From positions 1 through 64,000 of the forward strand of contig UCOA01000011.1 of assembly GCA_900474095.1 (NCBI GenBank): a stretch of 64,000 nucleotides of DNA. The letters are read 5' to 3'. Positions 1 through 8,426 of this stretch are shown here, one piece after another. Both the position numbers and the translations under genes were made by a program. This DNA comes from Hyphomicrobiales bacterium. Lineage in GTDB: Bacteria > Pseudomonadota > Alphaproteobacteria > Rhizobiales > Rhizobiaceae. Each line of letters starts with the position of its first letter. Positions within the stretch are counted from its first letter, which is position 1. The notes under the pieces were generated by a model. The model made no database searches. It saw nothing but the letters and a program-made list of their open reading frames with translations, and had not been told where the DNA came from.

Positions 1-702
1 GGCGGGCCGATTGCCATGCCGTGGCTTGGCGACGTCGCAGCCGTGCTGCAGATGTGGTATCCGGGCCAGGAACTCGGCAATGCTGTGGCCGACGTGCTGT
101 TCGGCGACGTAGAGCCGGGCGGCCGCTTGCCGCAAACCTTCCCTAAGTCGCTTTCCGACAACTCGTCCTTTACTAACGATCCGCTGACCTATCCGGGCAA
201 GGACGGCCATGTCGTGTATAGCGAAGGCATCTATGTCGGCTATCGCCATCACGACACGCGCGCGATCACACCGCTTTTTCCGTTCGGCTATGGCCTCGGC
301 TACACCAGCTTCGAATGGAGCGCGCCGCGGCTCTCCTCGACCACGATCGGAGAAGCGGGCGTTTCGGTCGAGGTGGACGTGACGAATACCGGGGCTCGGG
401 CCGGCTCGGACGTCGTGCAGCTCTACGTTCGTTCAATCGATTCAAAGATCGACCGGCCAGACAAGGAACTGAGGGCTTTCGGCAAGCTGCGTCTGGCGCC
501 CGGCAAGAGGGGGACGGTCAGCCTCGGGATACGCCTGCGCGACCTCGCTTATTTCGATGTCGAAGCGAAAGCGTTTGTCGCACCGGCTGGCGACTACGAG
601 CTCGTCATTGCGGCCCATGCGCTGGATATCCGCGGCACAATGCGCATCGCCCTGTCCGAAACGTGGCTCGAACCTGTGCGGCCAGACCTATTGCGAACCT
701 AG
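1..702 (+). CDS. Glycoside hydrolase family 3 protein, C-terminal part (5' end outside window)
   Basis: The reading frame is open from base 1, so the start lies upstream; about 233 residues are visible. The first part matches the end of the GH3 C-terminal (alpha/beta sandwich) domain, with the P-G-Q-E stretch, the L-F-G-D-V-x-P-G-G-R-L-P turn and a Y-x-E-G-I-Y-V-G-Y-R segment. From about residue 115 follows a fibronectin type III-like domain typical of beta-glucosidases and beta-xylosidases (V-T-N-T-G-x-R-A-G then D-V-V-Q-L-Y-V). The nucleophile domain is outside the window, so substrate specificity cannot be read. It would release monosaccharides from beta-linked glycosides, which fits the sugar importers further on. 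The gene ends 33 bp before a decayed permease gene on the opposite strand. Confidence 0.9.
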   Translation, partial: GGPIAMPWLGDVAAVLQMWYPGQELGNAVADVLFGDVEPGGRLPQTFPKSLSDNSSFTNDPLTYPGKDGHVVYSEGIYVGYRHHDTRAITPLFPFGYGLGYTSFEWSAPRLSSTTIGEAGVSVEVDVTNTGARAGSDVVQLYVRSIDSKIDRPDKELRAFGKLRLAPGKRGTVSLGIRLRDLAYFDVEAKAFVAPAGDYELVIAAHALDIRGTMRIALSETWLEPVRPDLLRT

Positions 703-734
703 AGCTACGGATCCGGTGAGAATTCCCTTGTGCT

Positions 735-1048
735 TCAGAGTGCGTTCATAATCAGGATCGTTCCTGCGATGAAGACGAATGCTGCCCAATCGCCGGGCTG
801 ATATTTTCACGGATGGTGGAGAACATCTGGCGGGCCAGTGTGCGCTGGTTAGGGCCGGCAACGAACAGCGTCAGAACCACCTCGTCGCCCAGAACCGCGG
901 AACGCCGGAGGAACCGACGCTGACCAAACCAGCCGTCGCTGGCGGCAACGATGTCGAACTGAGATTGAGTGGCATGTTTCGTAGCAGATGAAACAACGCG
1001 CTGCACTTCGGTGTAGCGCGAGAACGCAACAGCCAAATGACCTTTCAC
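735..1048 (-). pseudogene. Remnant of a polyamine-type ABC transporter permease (PotC-like), 3' end
   Basis: A minus-strand frame contains G-D-E-V-V-L-T-L-F-V-A-G-P followed by R-T-L-A-R-Q-M-F-S-T-I-R-E-N-I-S-P. This is the conserved C-terminal block of PotC/PotI-like permeases of spermidine/putrescine/opine ABC transporters. The match breaks on both sides. Downstream, the expected last membrane helix (A-F-V-F-I-A-G-T-I-L-I-M-N-A-L, then stop near 735) is in another frame. Upstream, the preceding helix is also out of frame, and the 5' two thirds of the gene are absent. I read this as a frameshifted, truncated gene. The first about 30 residues of the open frame look unrelated and are probably not coding. 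Confidence 0.6.
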
Positions 1049-1456
1049 ACGGTTTCGGAAGGTTGCCTAAAAGGTCATTAGGATCGAAAAAGCAACACTG
1101 CCCAAATGACCGTCCAGTTCCATAATTATCCTTATGCGATATGTTATAACATAACGCTTATTGATACCTTTGTCCCCTCAGTTCAAGAAAGCATTTCATG
1201 AGGTCCAGTGCCTGTGGGAATGCCCAAGACACGCCCTCGCTGGCGCTTGATGGTGCGGTCGGCACGCTCGCCCGCGAAGAGGCTTGTAAACCCCAGTCGG
1301 ATCATTGAGCTCGCCAAGTGGCGAAAGGCAAGTTGCCTATAAAGTTGCCCTCTCAGCAGAAACATGGATAGGAAGAGGCAACCGCATGAATACGCGGCCG
1401 TCTCGGCTCCGATGCCTCCGGATCCGGTCCTTCCTGCCCGCTTTTCTCGCGTAACA
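1049..1456. other. Intergenic region without a recognisable gene
   Basis: About 400 bp between the decayed permease and the epimerase gene. Short frames on both strands show no family I recognise. The only structure seen is the AT-rich palindrome at 1140-1153 with adjoining ATAAC direct repeats. The region may be part of the same decayed segment as the permease remnant. Confidence 0.5.
1140..1153. repeat. 14-bp perfect palindrome built on GTTATAAC
   Basis: TATGTTATAACATA equals its own reverse complement. A second ATAAC follows directly at 1151-1155. It shares the half-site of the LysR-type boxes found elsewhere in the window but lacks their 5-bp centre. It lies about 90 bp upstream of the decayed permease, so it may be a leftover operator. 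Confidence 0.5.
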
Positions 1457-2353
1457 TCATGTGTTGACGTACTTCCGCCAGTTGTGTTGCTCCTTGAAAC
1501 CAAGAACCTCACGGATCTTTCGATTGGACAGCAGCCCTTCGTCCTCGCCCACGGGCCGCCGCAGTTGGACCTTCGGGAAAAATCGAGCCAGAAGTTCGGA
1601 ATTTGGCTGCGGTACCGAGTTCGAGTCGTTGCTTGCGTTGAAGATCTGAAAACCCAAACCGTTCTTCCTCAAACATAGATCCACTATCTGGCCCAGATCT
1701 CGGGCATCTACGTATGAAAACGTTAATCTGCGCCGAGCGCCTGGATTCTCGGCAAAGCCAGGGAACCTGGCGTAGTCTGAAGGTTCCATCACGTTACCAA
1801 TCCGCAGCGCATACACGTCTGCCCCCGTTCGTCTCTGAAATCCTTCAGCGGTCACCTCGTTTACCCGCTTGGAAAGACCGTATGAGTCGACCGGATCGAT
1901 TGGATAGTCTTCTTCAAGCGGCAGCCATTTTGGATCGACTACGCCGTCAGTGAGGCAGATTCCGTAGGTCGTCTCAGAGGACGCCAAGATGACCTTCTTC
2001 ACCTTCATCTTCGCCGCCGCTTCTAGGACATTGTACGTCGACATGACGTTGATCCGGAAGGTTTCCGGATCAACAGGGATATGCCCTGCAGGTACCGATG
2101 CGGCGAAATGCACGACCGCGTCAAAGCCGCGATGTCCGATTCCGTCGTCCACCTCGCCATCGTCAGCATAGGTCTGCATGAGGGAAAACACTTGGCCTAG
2201 ATCGGTCAAATCCGCCAGCATGTCGCGCACCTTCGGATGCCGAAGAGGAGTACGGTCGACGTTGACCACCTTGTGGCCTGCCTCCGACAAATAGTTCACC
2301 ACATGCCGACCGGCCTTGCCGCTACCGCCCGTGAACAAGATTCGCATTGTCAT
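1457..2353 (-). CDS. NAD-dependent epimerase/dehydratase (extended SDR)
   Basis: A 298-residue extended-SDR enzyme. The nucleotide-binding turn T-G-G-S-G-K-A-G is at residues 8-15, and the catalytic pair Tyr158/Lys162 (Y-G-L-S-K) is preceded by A-S-S at about 124-126. The family interconverts or oxidises sugars, often as nucleotide sugars; close relatives also act as uronate or sugar dehydrogenases, so the substrate is open. The ATG at 2351-2353 has AGAGG just upstream; a second ATG two codons on is possible. It follows the orphan sugar-binding protein gene on the same strand, separated by about 150 bp with two hairpins, and is probably co-transcribed with it. That suggests it acts on the ligand of that binding protein. 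Confidence 0.85.
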   Translation of the reverse strand: MTMRILFTGGSGKAGRHVVNYLSEAGHKVVNVDRTPLRHPKVRDMLADLTDLGQVFSLMQTYADDGEVDDGIGHRGFDAVVHFAASVPAGHIPVDPETFRINVMSTYNVLEAAAKMKVKKVILASSETTYGICLTDGVVDPKWLPLEEDYPIDPVDSYGLSKRVNEVTAEGFQRRTGADVYALRIGNVMEPSDYARFPGFAENPGARRRLTFSYVDARDLGQIVDLCLRKNGLGFQIFNASNDSNSVPQPNSELLARFFPKVQLRRPVGEDEGLLSNRKIREVLGFKEQHNWRKYVNT

Positions 2354-2383
2354 TATCCTCTAGGTCAGAGCCATTTTCCATTA

Positions 2384-2446
2384 TTGCCGCCGCCTCCAGC
2401 GGCGGCGGCAAGCATGCAGAAAAGGGGTATTCACCTTTTTGCATGC
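2384..2446 (-). repeat. Two back-to-back stem-loops between binding-protein and epimerase genes
   Basis: The first hairpin (2384-2411) has a perfect 11-bp stem, TTGCCGCCGCC pairing with GGCGGCGGCAA, around a 6-base loop. The second (2412-2446) pairs 2412-2425 with 2434-2446, with one unpaired base, around 8 bases. Neither is followed by a T-run on the minus strand. They are therefore more likely mRNA-stabilising or partial-termination elements, which would keep the upstream binding protein at higher level than the epimerase. Confidence 0.6.
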
Positions 2447-2505
2447 CTTTATTGGTGTGAGGGACCCAGCTCATTATTCAGGACGGCTTGATCCGCTCGC
2501 GGGGC

Positions 2506-3474
2506 CTACCAGCGTGGGCAGTCCGGGACGTTTTCCTTCGTAAGCGGGAAGAGCTTGTAGTCGATGTACTGACCCTTCTTGGCCTCCGCAGGACTGCTCA
2601 CTGCTTTGAAGAGCGCGTCGAACGACAGTTCGCCGATCAATTTCGGCTGCGTGCAGACCGAGGCGTCCATCTCTCCAGCTATGAGCGCGTTAGCACCGAG
2701 GTCCGATCCGCCTCCGGTCGCGATGAGGAGAGCCTTGGCATTGGCGGCTTCGATGGCTTTGGCGCAGCCGATTGCCATATCGTCGGCATGGCTGAAGATC
2801 ATGTCCAAATCCGGATTCGCGATCAACGCGTTCTGGCAGATCCGTTCGCCGGATGCCGGGGTCCAGTCAGAAGGCTGCGAGGAGACGATCTTGAATTTTA
2901 TCCCCGCCTCGCTCAACGCGGCCTCGAACCCCTGTTGCCGCTGTTTCACGACTGAGAATCCCGGCGCACCTTCGACAACGGCGATCTTTGCTTCCCGATC
3001 TTTCGGAAGTACGCCCGCCGCGAAGACACCTGCCACGTGACCGGCGTCTACGTCATTCGTGGTCACGAGCGCCGTGAGATTTGGATAGACGTAGTCCACC
3101 GGGTTCGTATTGGGGTCGCCGACCGGGACAGCGGAAGCTACAATGGGAATACCCGCGTCGGCGACCTTGTCGACCAGGCTTTGAACAGTCACAGAGTCGT
3201 TCGGCATAAACGCGATACCGTCGACTTTCTGGAGCATGAGATCGTCGATTTGGTTCGCCTGCGTTTCCATGCTCATTTTGGGATCGAGCAAAATGACCTT
3301 GACGCCGTTGGCCTCCGCTTTCTCCTTGAAGCCGTTCACGAGCACAACATCATAGGGATATGCCATGGTATTCGGTATCAGCCCGAACACGAGATCCTTC
3401 GCCGAGGCCACGTTTGCCATCAGCAAAGCTGCCGAGAGGCTTCCCAACAGCATAACTTCAATCTTTTTGTTCAC
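2506..3474 (-). CDS. Sugar ABC transporter substrate-binding protein (orphan)
   Basis: A 322-residue periplasmic binding protein of the RbsB/XylF type (periplasmic binding protein-like I fold). An N-terminal signal peptide has lysines at positions 3-4, a hydrophobic stretch and a likely cleavage after A-S-A at about residue 25. Start is GTG at 3472-3474, chosen for the GGAGGAG seven bases upstream. It is closely similar along its whole length to the binding protein at 23840-24805: shared blocks include S-H-A-D-D-M-A-I-G-C-A, A-T-G-G-G-S and the D-C-P-x-W end. No permease or ATPase gene accompanies it. It may use the 21-24 kb importer as an alternative receptor, or serve in sensing. Confidence 0.9.
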   Translation of the reverse strand: MNKKIEVMLLGSLSAALLMANVASAKDLVFGLIPNTMAYPYDVVLVNGFKEKAEANGVKVILLDPKMSMETQANQIDDLMLQKVDGIAFMPNDSVTVQSLVDKVADAGIPIVASAVPVGDPNTNPVDYVYPNLTALVTTNDVDAGHVAGVFAAGVLPKDREAKIAVVEGAPGFSVVKQRQQGFEAALSEAGIKFKIVSSQPSDWTPASGERICQNALIANPDLDMIFSHADDMAIGCAKAIEAANAKALLIATGGGSDLGANALIAGEMDASVCTQPKLIGELSFDALFKAVSSPAEAKKGQYIDYKLFPLTKENVPDCPRW

Positions 3475-4070
3475 TTCCGTACTCCTCCCGAGTGCGGCCC
3501 CTGGACTTGCGGATCTCCGACATGCGGCAATCGAAGGTCGGACGTCCTTGTAAAAGCTCCAGCGCCATTGATTTGACTATTCCATGCCCTGAGCGACTCC
3601 CTGCGCCCAAGAGCCAGGACCCTGCCTACCTGCTTCGACCTCAGCCACTATTCCGGTCTTTTAGGCTTTGGACCGCGGTAAAATGCGACTGAGGCAGGAC
3701 GCACCGTATCACCACGAAAACATTGGGAAAGCCGCACTGGCCGCAAACGTCTTTGGCGAAATACGCAAAGGTCAGAGCGTGATCACTGCGTCGACCGGGA
3801 AAATCATGAACGAGAACACCAAAGCTTCAATCGAAGTCGGGCCAAGGCGGGACATGTCGAAACCCTTAGATGGGCGCCGCGATCCCCTCAAGATGTTCAC
3901 GGTTCCTACAATCATGGGGCTACGGAGCCGATCTGCCACTCCGTCCAGATCGAAGGCGCGACTTCGCGCCACCGATGATCCGGTTCATATCTTCAAAATC
4001 AAAAGGCTGCCCGCGCTCGCGCGCGGACTGCATGCGCTGGTTATTTCCCGCGGCACCTACTGCCGCTCTG
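3475..4070. other. Intergenic region, about 600 bp, no gene recognised
   Basis: This region separates the GTG start of the orphan binding protein from the end of pntB, so it must hold the promoter of the former. No LysR-type box of the kind seen elsewhere was found. A 66-codon minus-strand frame at 3772-3972 has a hydrophobic tail but no family match I can name; it could be a membrane-protein remnant. Confidence 0.4.
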
Positions 4071-5471
4071 TCAGCGCGCCATGGCTTTGACGATTTCTTC
4101 GGTTGCCTTCTTGGCATCGCCGAGCAGCATCATCGTCCCGTCCTTGTAGAACAGCGTATTGTCGATGCCCGCGTAACCGGAACCAAGCGAGCGCTTGACG
4201 AAGACACAGGTCTTCGCCTTGTCGACGTCGAGGATTGGCATGCCATAGAGCGGCGACGTCTTGTCGTCTCGCGCAGCCGGGTTGGTGACATCGTTGGCAC
4301 CGATGACATAAGCGACGTCGGCCTGGCCGAAGTCGGAATTGATGTCCTCGAGTTCGAACACGTCGTCATAGGGAACGTTGGCTTCGGCAAGAAGCACGTT
4401 CATGTGACCGGGCATACGGCCCGCGACCGGATGGATCGCGTACTTAACAACGACGCCCGCTTCCTTGAGTCTGTCGCCCATCTCCCGCAGCGCGTGTTGC
4501 GCCTGAGCGACGGCCATGCCGTACCCGGGAACGATGATCACCTTCGACGCATTGGCCATCAGATATCCGGCGTCCACGGCGGAGCCGAGCTTTACGGATT
4601 TATTGGAGTTGTCGTCCCCGCCCGCAGCGGCGGCGGCACCGCCGAAACCGCCAAGTATGACCGAGATGAAGGATCGGTTCATGCCCTTGCACATGATGTA
4701 GGAGAGGATCGCGCCCGACGAGCCGACCAGCGCGCCTGTGATGATCAGCGCCAGATTGCCGAGCGTAAAGCCGATTCCGGCGGCCGCCCAGCCAGAGTAG
4801 GAATTCAACATCGACACGACGACGGGCATGTCGGCCCCGCCGATGGGGATGATGAGCAGAACGCCGAAGACGAGTGACAGCGCGACGATCGTCCAGAAAA
4901 CCGTGTGGCTCTCAGTCACCACCAGGACTCCGACAAGGACGATGATCGCTGCGAAGATCGCGATGTTAACCGCGTGCCGCATGGGCAGCATGATCGGCTT
5001 GCCGCTCATCCGGCCATCAAGCTTGAGGAAGGCGATGATCGAGCCAGTGAAAGTGATCGCACCGATGGCAACGCCCAGCGACATCTCGACGAGCGCCTGC
5101 CCGTGAATCTGCCCGACTTCCCCGATGCCGAACGAGGACGGCGCGTAGAGTGCCGCCGCGGCCACCAGCACAGCCGCCAGACCAACCAACGAGTGAAAAC
5201 CGGCCACGAGCTGGGGCATCGAGGTCATGGCGATGCGGCGAGCGATAACCGCGCCAAGGCCGCCGCCGACGGCGAGGCCAAGGACGATCAACATCCAGCC
5301 CATCGGGGTCGGGTTCGTCAGGGCGAGCGTCGTGAGGATCGCGATCCCCATACCGACCATGCCGTAGGTATTACCCTTACGGGAGGTTGATGGATGCGAA
5401 AGGCCCCGGAGCGCCATGATGAAGAGCACCCCGGAAACGAGATAAAGGAAGGCTGCGATATTGACGGACAT
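4071..5471 (-). CDS. pntB: NAD(P) transhydrogenase subunit beta
   Basis: A 466-residue protein of the usual PntB length. The N-terminal half holds about nine membrane segments; the C-terminal about 180 residues form the NADP(H)-binding domain III, with G-Y-G-M-A-V-A-Q-A-Q, H-P-V-A-G-R-M-P-G-H-M-N, G-A-N-D-V-T-N-P-A and K-R-S-L-G-S-G-Y-A-G. Together with PntAA and PntAB it moves hydride from NADH to NADP+, driven by proton entry across the inner membrane. It is the last gene of pntAA-pntAB-pntB; the ATG at 5469-5471 lies 14 bp past the pntAB stop, behind GAGGGG. The setting beside dehydrogenase genes suggests it handles the NADH/NADPH balance of this catabolism. Confidence 0.97.
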   Translation of the reverse strand: MSVNIAAFLYLVSGVLFIMALRGLSHPSTSRKGNTYGMVGMGIAILTTLALTNPTPMGWMLIVLGLAVGGGLGAVIARRIAMTSMPQLVAGFHSLVGLAAVLVAAAALYAPSSFGIGEVGQIHGQALVEMSLGVAIGAITFTGSIIAFLKLDGRMSGKPIMLPMRHAVNIAIFAAIIVLVGVLVVTESHTVFWTIVALSLVFGVLLIIPIGGADMPVVVSMLNSYSGWAAAGIGFTLGNLALIITGALVGSSGAILSYIMCKGMNRSFISVILGGFGGAAAAAGGDDNSNKSVKLGSAVDAGYLMANASKVIIVPGYGMAVAQAQHALREMGDRLKEAGVVVKYAIHPVAGRMPGHMNVLLAEANVPYDDVFELEDINSDFGQADVAYVIGANDVTNPAARDDKTSPLYGMPILDVDKAKTCVFVKRSLGSGYAGIDNTLFYKDGTMMLLGDAKKATEEIVKAMAR

Positions 5472-5485
5472 CTTCGTTCAGCCCC

Positions 5486-5893
5486 TCACTTTTCTTTTTT
5501 CTTGTACATGGCGAGCATGCGCTGGGTGACCAGGAAGCCGCCGAAGATGTTGATCGAAGCGAGGATCAGCGCGACGAAGCCCATGCCTGTGGCGACGCCG
5601 CTTGGAGACATGCCGACAGCGAGCAATGCGCCGACGACGATGACAGAGGAGATGGCATTCGTGACGGCCATCAGGGGCGTGTGGAGCGCCGGTGTCACCG
5701 ACCAGACGACGTAATAGCCGACGAAGATCGCGAGCACGAAGATGGCAAGCTGGAAGATAAAGGGGTCAATCGCTCCGCCTGATAGCGCATGTGCGGCGTC
5801 CGCGATGGAAGGGTGTGTGGCGACCGCGTCTCGGACAGCGGTCGCGGCTTTGTCGAGGTTCTCGAGAGCCTGGTTCACTGTATCGGAAGCCAT
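5486..5893 (-). CDS. pntAB: NAD(P) transhydrogenase subunit alpha, membrane part
   Basis: A 135-residue protein with a polar N-terminus of about 45 residues followed by about three hydrophobic helices. It corresponds to the C-terminal membrane domain (domain IIa) that is fused to PntA in Escherichia coli but separate in Rhodospirillum and rhizobia. It forms part of the proton channel with PntB. The ATG at 5891-5893 is two bases past the pntAA stop, and its GGAGGA ribosome site lies inside the end of pntAA, so the two are probably translationally coupled. Confidence 0.95.
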   Translation of the reverse strand: MASDTVNQALENLDKAATAVRDAVATHPSIADAAHALSGGAIDPFIFQLAIFVLAIFVGYYVVWSVTPALHTPLMAVTNAISSVIVVGALLAVGMSPSGVATGMGFVALILASINIFGGFLVTQRMLAMYKKKEK

Positions 5894-5895
5894 TC

Positions 5896-7029
5896 TCAGT
5901 CCTCCTTCTTGAAGTTCGGGTGGACGATCTGACCGCCGTGAGTCAACATGGTTGCCTTGACCAGCTCGTCGTCGGGGTTGATCGCCAGTTTTCTGGTTTC
6001 CTTGGACATCAGCGTTTCCAGGAAGGACAAAAGGTTTTTGGCATAAAGAAGCGAGGCAGACGCGGCGACGCGGCCAGGGACATTGCCATAGGCGATAACC
6101 TTCACGCCCTCGACGTCGCTCACCTGATCGGCAACTGCGCCTTCGATATTGCCTCCTCGTTCGATGGCAAGATCGACGGCGACAGAACCCGGTTTCATCG
6201 CTTTCAGCATATCGCGGCTGACAAGTTTTGGAGCCGGCCGGCCGGGGATCAACGCCGTGGTAATGACTATATCCTGCTTGGCGACGTGCTCGGCCACCAG
6301 GACCGCCTGCTTGGCCTGGTACTCTGGGGACATCGGCTTGGCGTAACCCGAGTCGGTTTCGGCCGCCTTGAATTCCTCGTCCTCGACCGCGATGAATTTT
6401 GCGCCGAGGGAGGCGACCTGTTCCTTGGCAGCGGGGCGGACGTCCGTTGCCGAGACAACCGCTCCGAGGCGGCGGGCGGTGGCGATGGCCTGCAGGCCAG
6501 CGACACCAGCGCCCATAACGAAGACCTTTGCGGCCGGCACGGTTCCCGCTGCGGTCATCATCATAGGCACAGCACGGTCATAGACCGAGGCGGCATCGAT
6601 AACCGCCTGGTAGCCAGCGAGGTTTGCCTGGGACGAAAGGATGTCCATGGACTGTGCGCGGGTGATGCGCGGCATCAATTCCATAGCGAACGCGGAAACC
6701 CCCGCGGCCGCAATCTCCCGGAGCGCGTCATCGTTCCCATAGGGGTCCATGGCCGCTATGACGACCGCACCGTTTTTGTATCCTTGAAGCTCGGCGCTGC
6801 TGGGCCGACGAACCTTGAGCACGATTTCGGCGGCGGCGGCGTCCGTGCTCGACCCGATGCGGGCACCCGCCTGTTCAAATTCCCCGTCGGGGATACGCGA
6901 AAGGGCGCCCGCCCCCGCCTCTACAACGACGTCCAAGCCAAGCGCTTTCATCTTCTTGACAGTTTCCGGAGATCCCCCCACGCGAGGCTCTCCCTCCGCG
7001 CTTTCACGCTGGATGAATATGATTGCCAA
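5896..7029 (-). CDS. pntAA: NAD(P) transhydrogenase subunit alpha, NAD(H)-binding part
   Basis: A 377-residue soluble domain I of the alanine dehydrogenase/PntA family. It has R-V-G-G-S-P-E-T-V near the N-terminus, the Rossmann turn [18 protein letters not shown] at about 170, and R-P-A-A-K-E-Q-V after it. It binds NADH and passes hydride to NADP+ on PntB. The best start is TTG at 7027-7029, because the family begins near this point and GAGGG sits eight bases upstream; no ATG fits as well. First gene of the pnt set. The 253-bp gap to the 3-hydroxyisobutyrate-type dehydrogenase gene upstream, on the same strand, may carry a promoter of its own. Confidence 0.95.
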   Translation of the reverse strand: MAIIFIQRESAEGEPRVGGSPETVKKMKALGLDVVVEAGAGALSRIPDGEFEQAGARIGSSTDAAAAEIVLKVRRPSSAELQGYKNGAVVIAAMDPYGNDDALREIAAAGVSAFAMELMPRITRAQSMDILSSQANLAGYQAVIDAASVYDRAVPMMMTAAGTVPAAKVFVMGAGVAGLQAIATARRLGAVVSATDVRPAAKEQVASLGAKFIAVEDEEFKAAETDSGYAKPMSPEYQAKQAVLVAEHVAKQDIVITTALIPGRPAPKLVSRDMLKAMKPGSVAVDLAIERGGNIEGAVADQVSDVEGVKVIAYGNVPGRVAASASLLYAKNLLSFLETLMSKETRKLAINPDDELVKATMLTHGGQIVHPNFKKED

Positions 7030-7282
7030 TCTACTGTCCCTCTACTGATTTGTCGTTCGGCCCGATGGCATCGGATCTTCGATACCACCGGGCCACCTGC
7101 TGCCTTGGGAGGCGAAGTTCGGCGGACAGGCTGGACCCGAGCGCATGCAATCGCCGACGGCAGGACCCTAATTCCCCTGCCGCCATGCCAGTATCGCGCC
7201 TGCAAAGACCGTGCCGCCGACTATCTCGGCAGATCGATCATATTTTTTGGGATTGCCCGGATCACGCCCGGACGGAACTGTG

Positions 7283-8209
7283 TCACTTCCCGCTGTTTTT
7301 AGTCGCTTCGTTTTCCATGTTCACGCCATTGAGCGCGCCAACATGGTCGCTCAGCATCGGTACATAGTCTTCAGCTCGCCCGATCGCCTCGACATGAGCG
7401 TAATAATGCCGGGCCGCCGAAGCCATGACGGTTACCACGCGGGCATCCGCCGCGATATTGCTGATGTAGCGAAGGTCCTTCGCGGCATTCGCGATAGCGA
7501 ACCTATGGGCATCCCTGTCGCGATCGACGACATAGCGCATGAAGGTCTCGAAGAAACCGTTGCCCATGCGGCTTGGCCCGATCACGTCCCTCATGGTCTG
7601 TGGCGATATGCCGATCTTGGCGCCGAGAACAACGGCTTCGGAATAAAGCGCCCCGTACGACATACCGATGAAATTCATCAGCAGCTTCATTTTATGGCCG
7701 CTCCCCACAGGCCCAATTCGCTTGATCGTCCCTGCCCAGCACTCGATGATCGGTTTGACGGTTTCGAAGAGGGCCTCGTCGCATCCGAGCATCGCGTCAA
7801 GCGTACCAGCTTCAGCCTCTTTCGGCGTGCGCCCCAACGGCGCGTCGACCATGTGCGCTCCCTTCGACGCGAGTTCTTCGGCAAGTTTCACGGTTGAGCC
7901 CGGGTCGGCAGTGGAAGTGTCGATGACGATCAAGCCCGGGCGAGCGCCCGCAAGAATCCCCTCTTTTCCCCGCAAAACGTCTTCGACCTGGGCGGAAGTT
8001 GAAAGGCAAAGATGGATGATGTCGCATTTCGCCGCCATGTCGGCGGGACTGGCGGCTTCCTTCGCGCCCATCGCCAAAAGGCTTTCGATAGGCGCGCGGT
8101 TGGAGCGACCACGCACCCACAGCTCGTAGCCCTTCTCGCGAATGTTCTTCGCCATGCCGTGGCCCATCAGGCCCAACCCGATAAAGCCAATAACCGCTTT
8201 TTCTGCCAT
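7283..8209 (-). CDS. NAD(P)-dependent 3-hydroxyisobutyrate/tartronate-semialdehyde reductase family
   Basis: A 308-residue beta-hydroxyacid dehydrogenase. The N-terminal Rossmann fold has G-F-I-G-L-G-L-M-G-H-G-M-A at residues 8-20; the substrate loop is D-A-P-L-G-R-T-P at 122-129, where the family usually has D-A-P-V-S-G-G; the catalytic lysine is Lys175 in G-x-G-x-x-x-K. The changed substrate loop (L-G-R-T-P) suggests a substrate other than 3-hydroxyisobutyrate. The ATG has AAGGAG nine bases upstream. The gene lies 217 bp downstream of an ALDH gene on the same strand, so it probably oxidises or reduces a hydroxyacid/semialdehyde made in that operon. A lone GGTTATAG half-site lies in that gap near 8328. 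Confidence 0.9.
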   Translation of the reverse strand: MAEKAVIGFIGLGLMGHGMAKNIREKGYELWVRGRSNRAPIESLLAMGAKEAASPADMAAKCDIIHLCLSTSAQVEDVLRGKEGILAGARPGLIVIDTSTADPGSTVKLAEELASKGAHMVDAPLGRTPKEAEAGTLDAMLGCDEALFETVKPIIECWAGTIKRIGPVGSGHKMKLLMNFIGMSYGALYSEAVVLGAKIGISPQTMRDVIGPSRMGNGFFETFMRYVVDRDRDAHRFAIANAAKDLRYISNIAADARVVTVMASAARHYYAHVEAIGRAEDYVPMLSDHVGALNGVNMENEATKNSGK

Positions 8210-8426
8210 ATTTCTCTGCTCCTTCGACCGACCTCCACATCAGATCCGCCGCGTATCCAGTTGTCCGGTAATCGGTGAGCCACTTCATGTCGGACTTGAC
8301 ATTGGCTTAAGCGCCTCCCCGAAAGCCGGTTATAGCCGACCGAGGAGTCACCGCGGGGGGTTGTTCAGCCCCAGTATTGGGACGCCCGTCTACTCCAAAG
8401 CGTCTTCGACGGACGCCCTCCAGCAG

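Noticed and set aside
1183-1512. 109-codon minus-strand frame suspected as a transposase fragment
   Set aside because: No recognisable transposase motif, no terminal inverted repeats, and it overlaps the epimerase gene.
3870-4877. Long plus-strand frame opposite pntB
   Set aside because: It is the antisense of a clearly real pntB and rich in Arg/His/Asp as expected for a GC-rich shadow.
8319-8333. Possible further LysR-type box with GTTAT at 8329-8333
   Set aside because: Only the right half is present and the T-N11-A spacing is not met; recorded as a half-site only.
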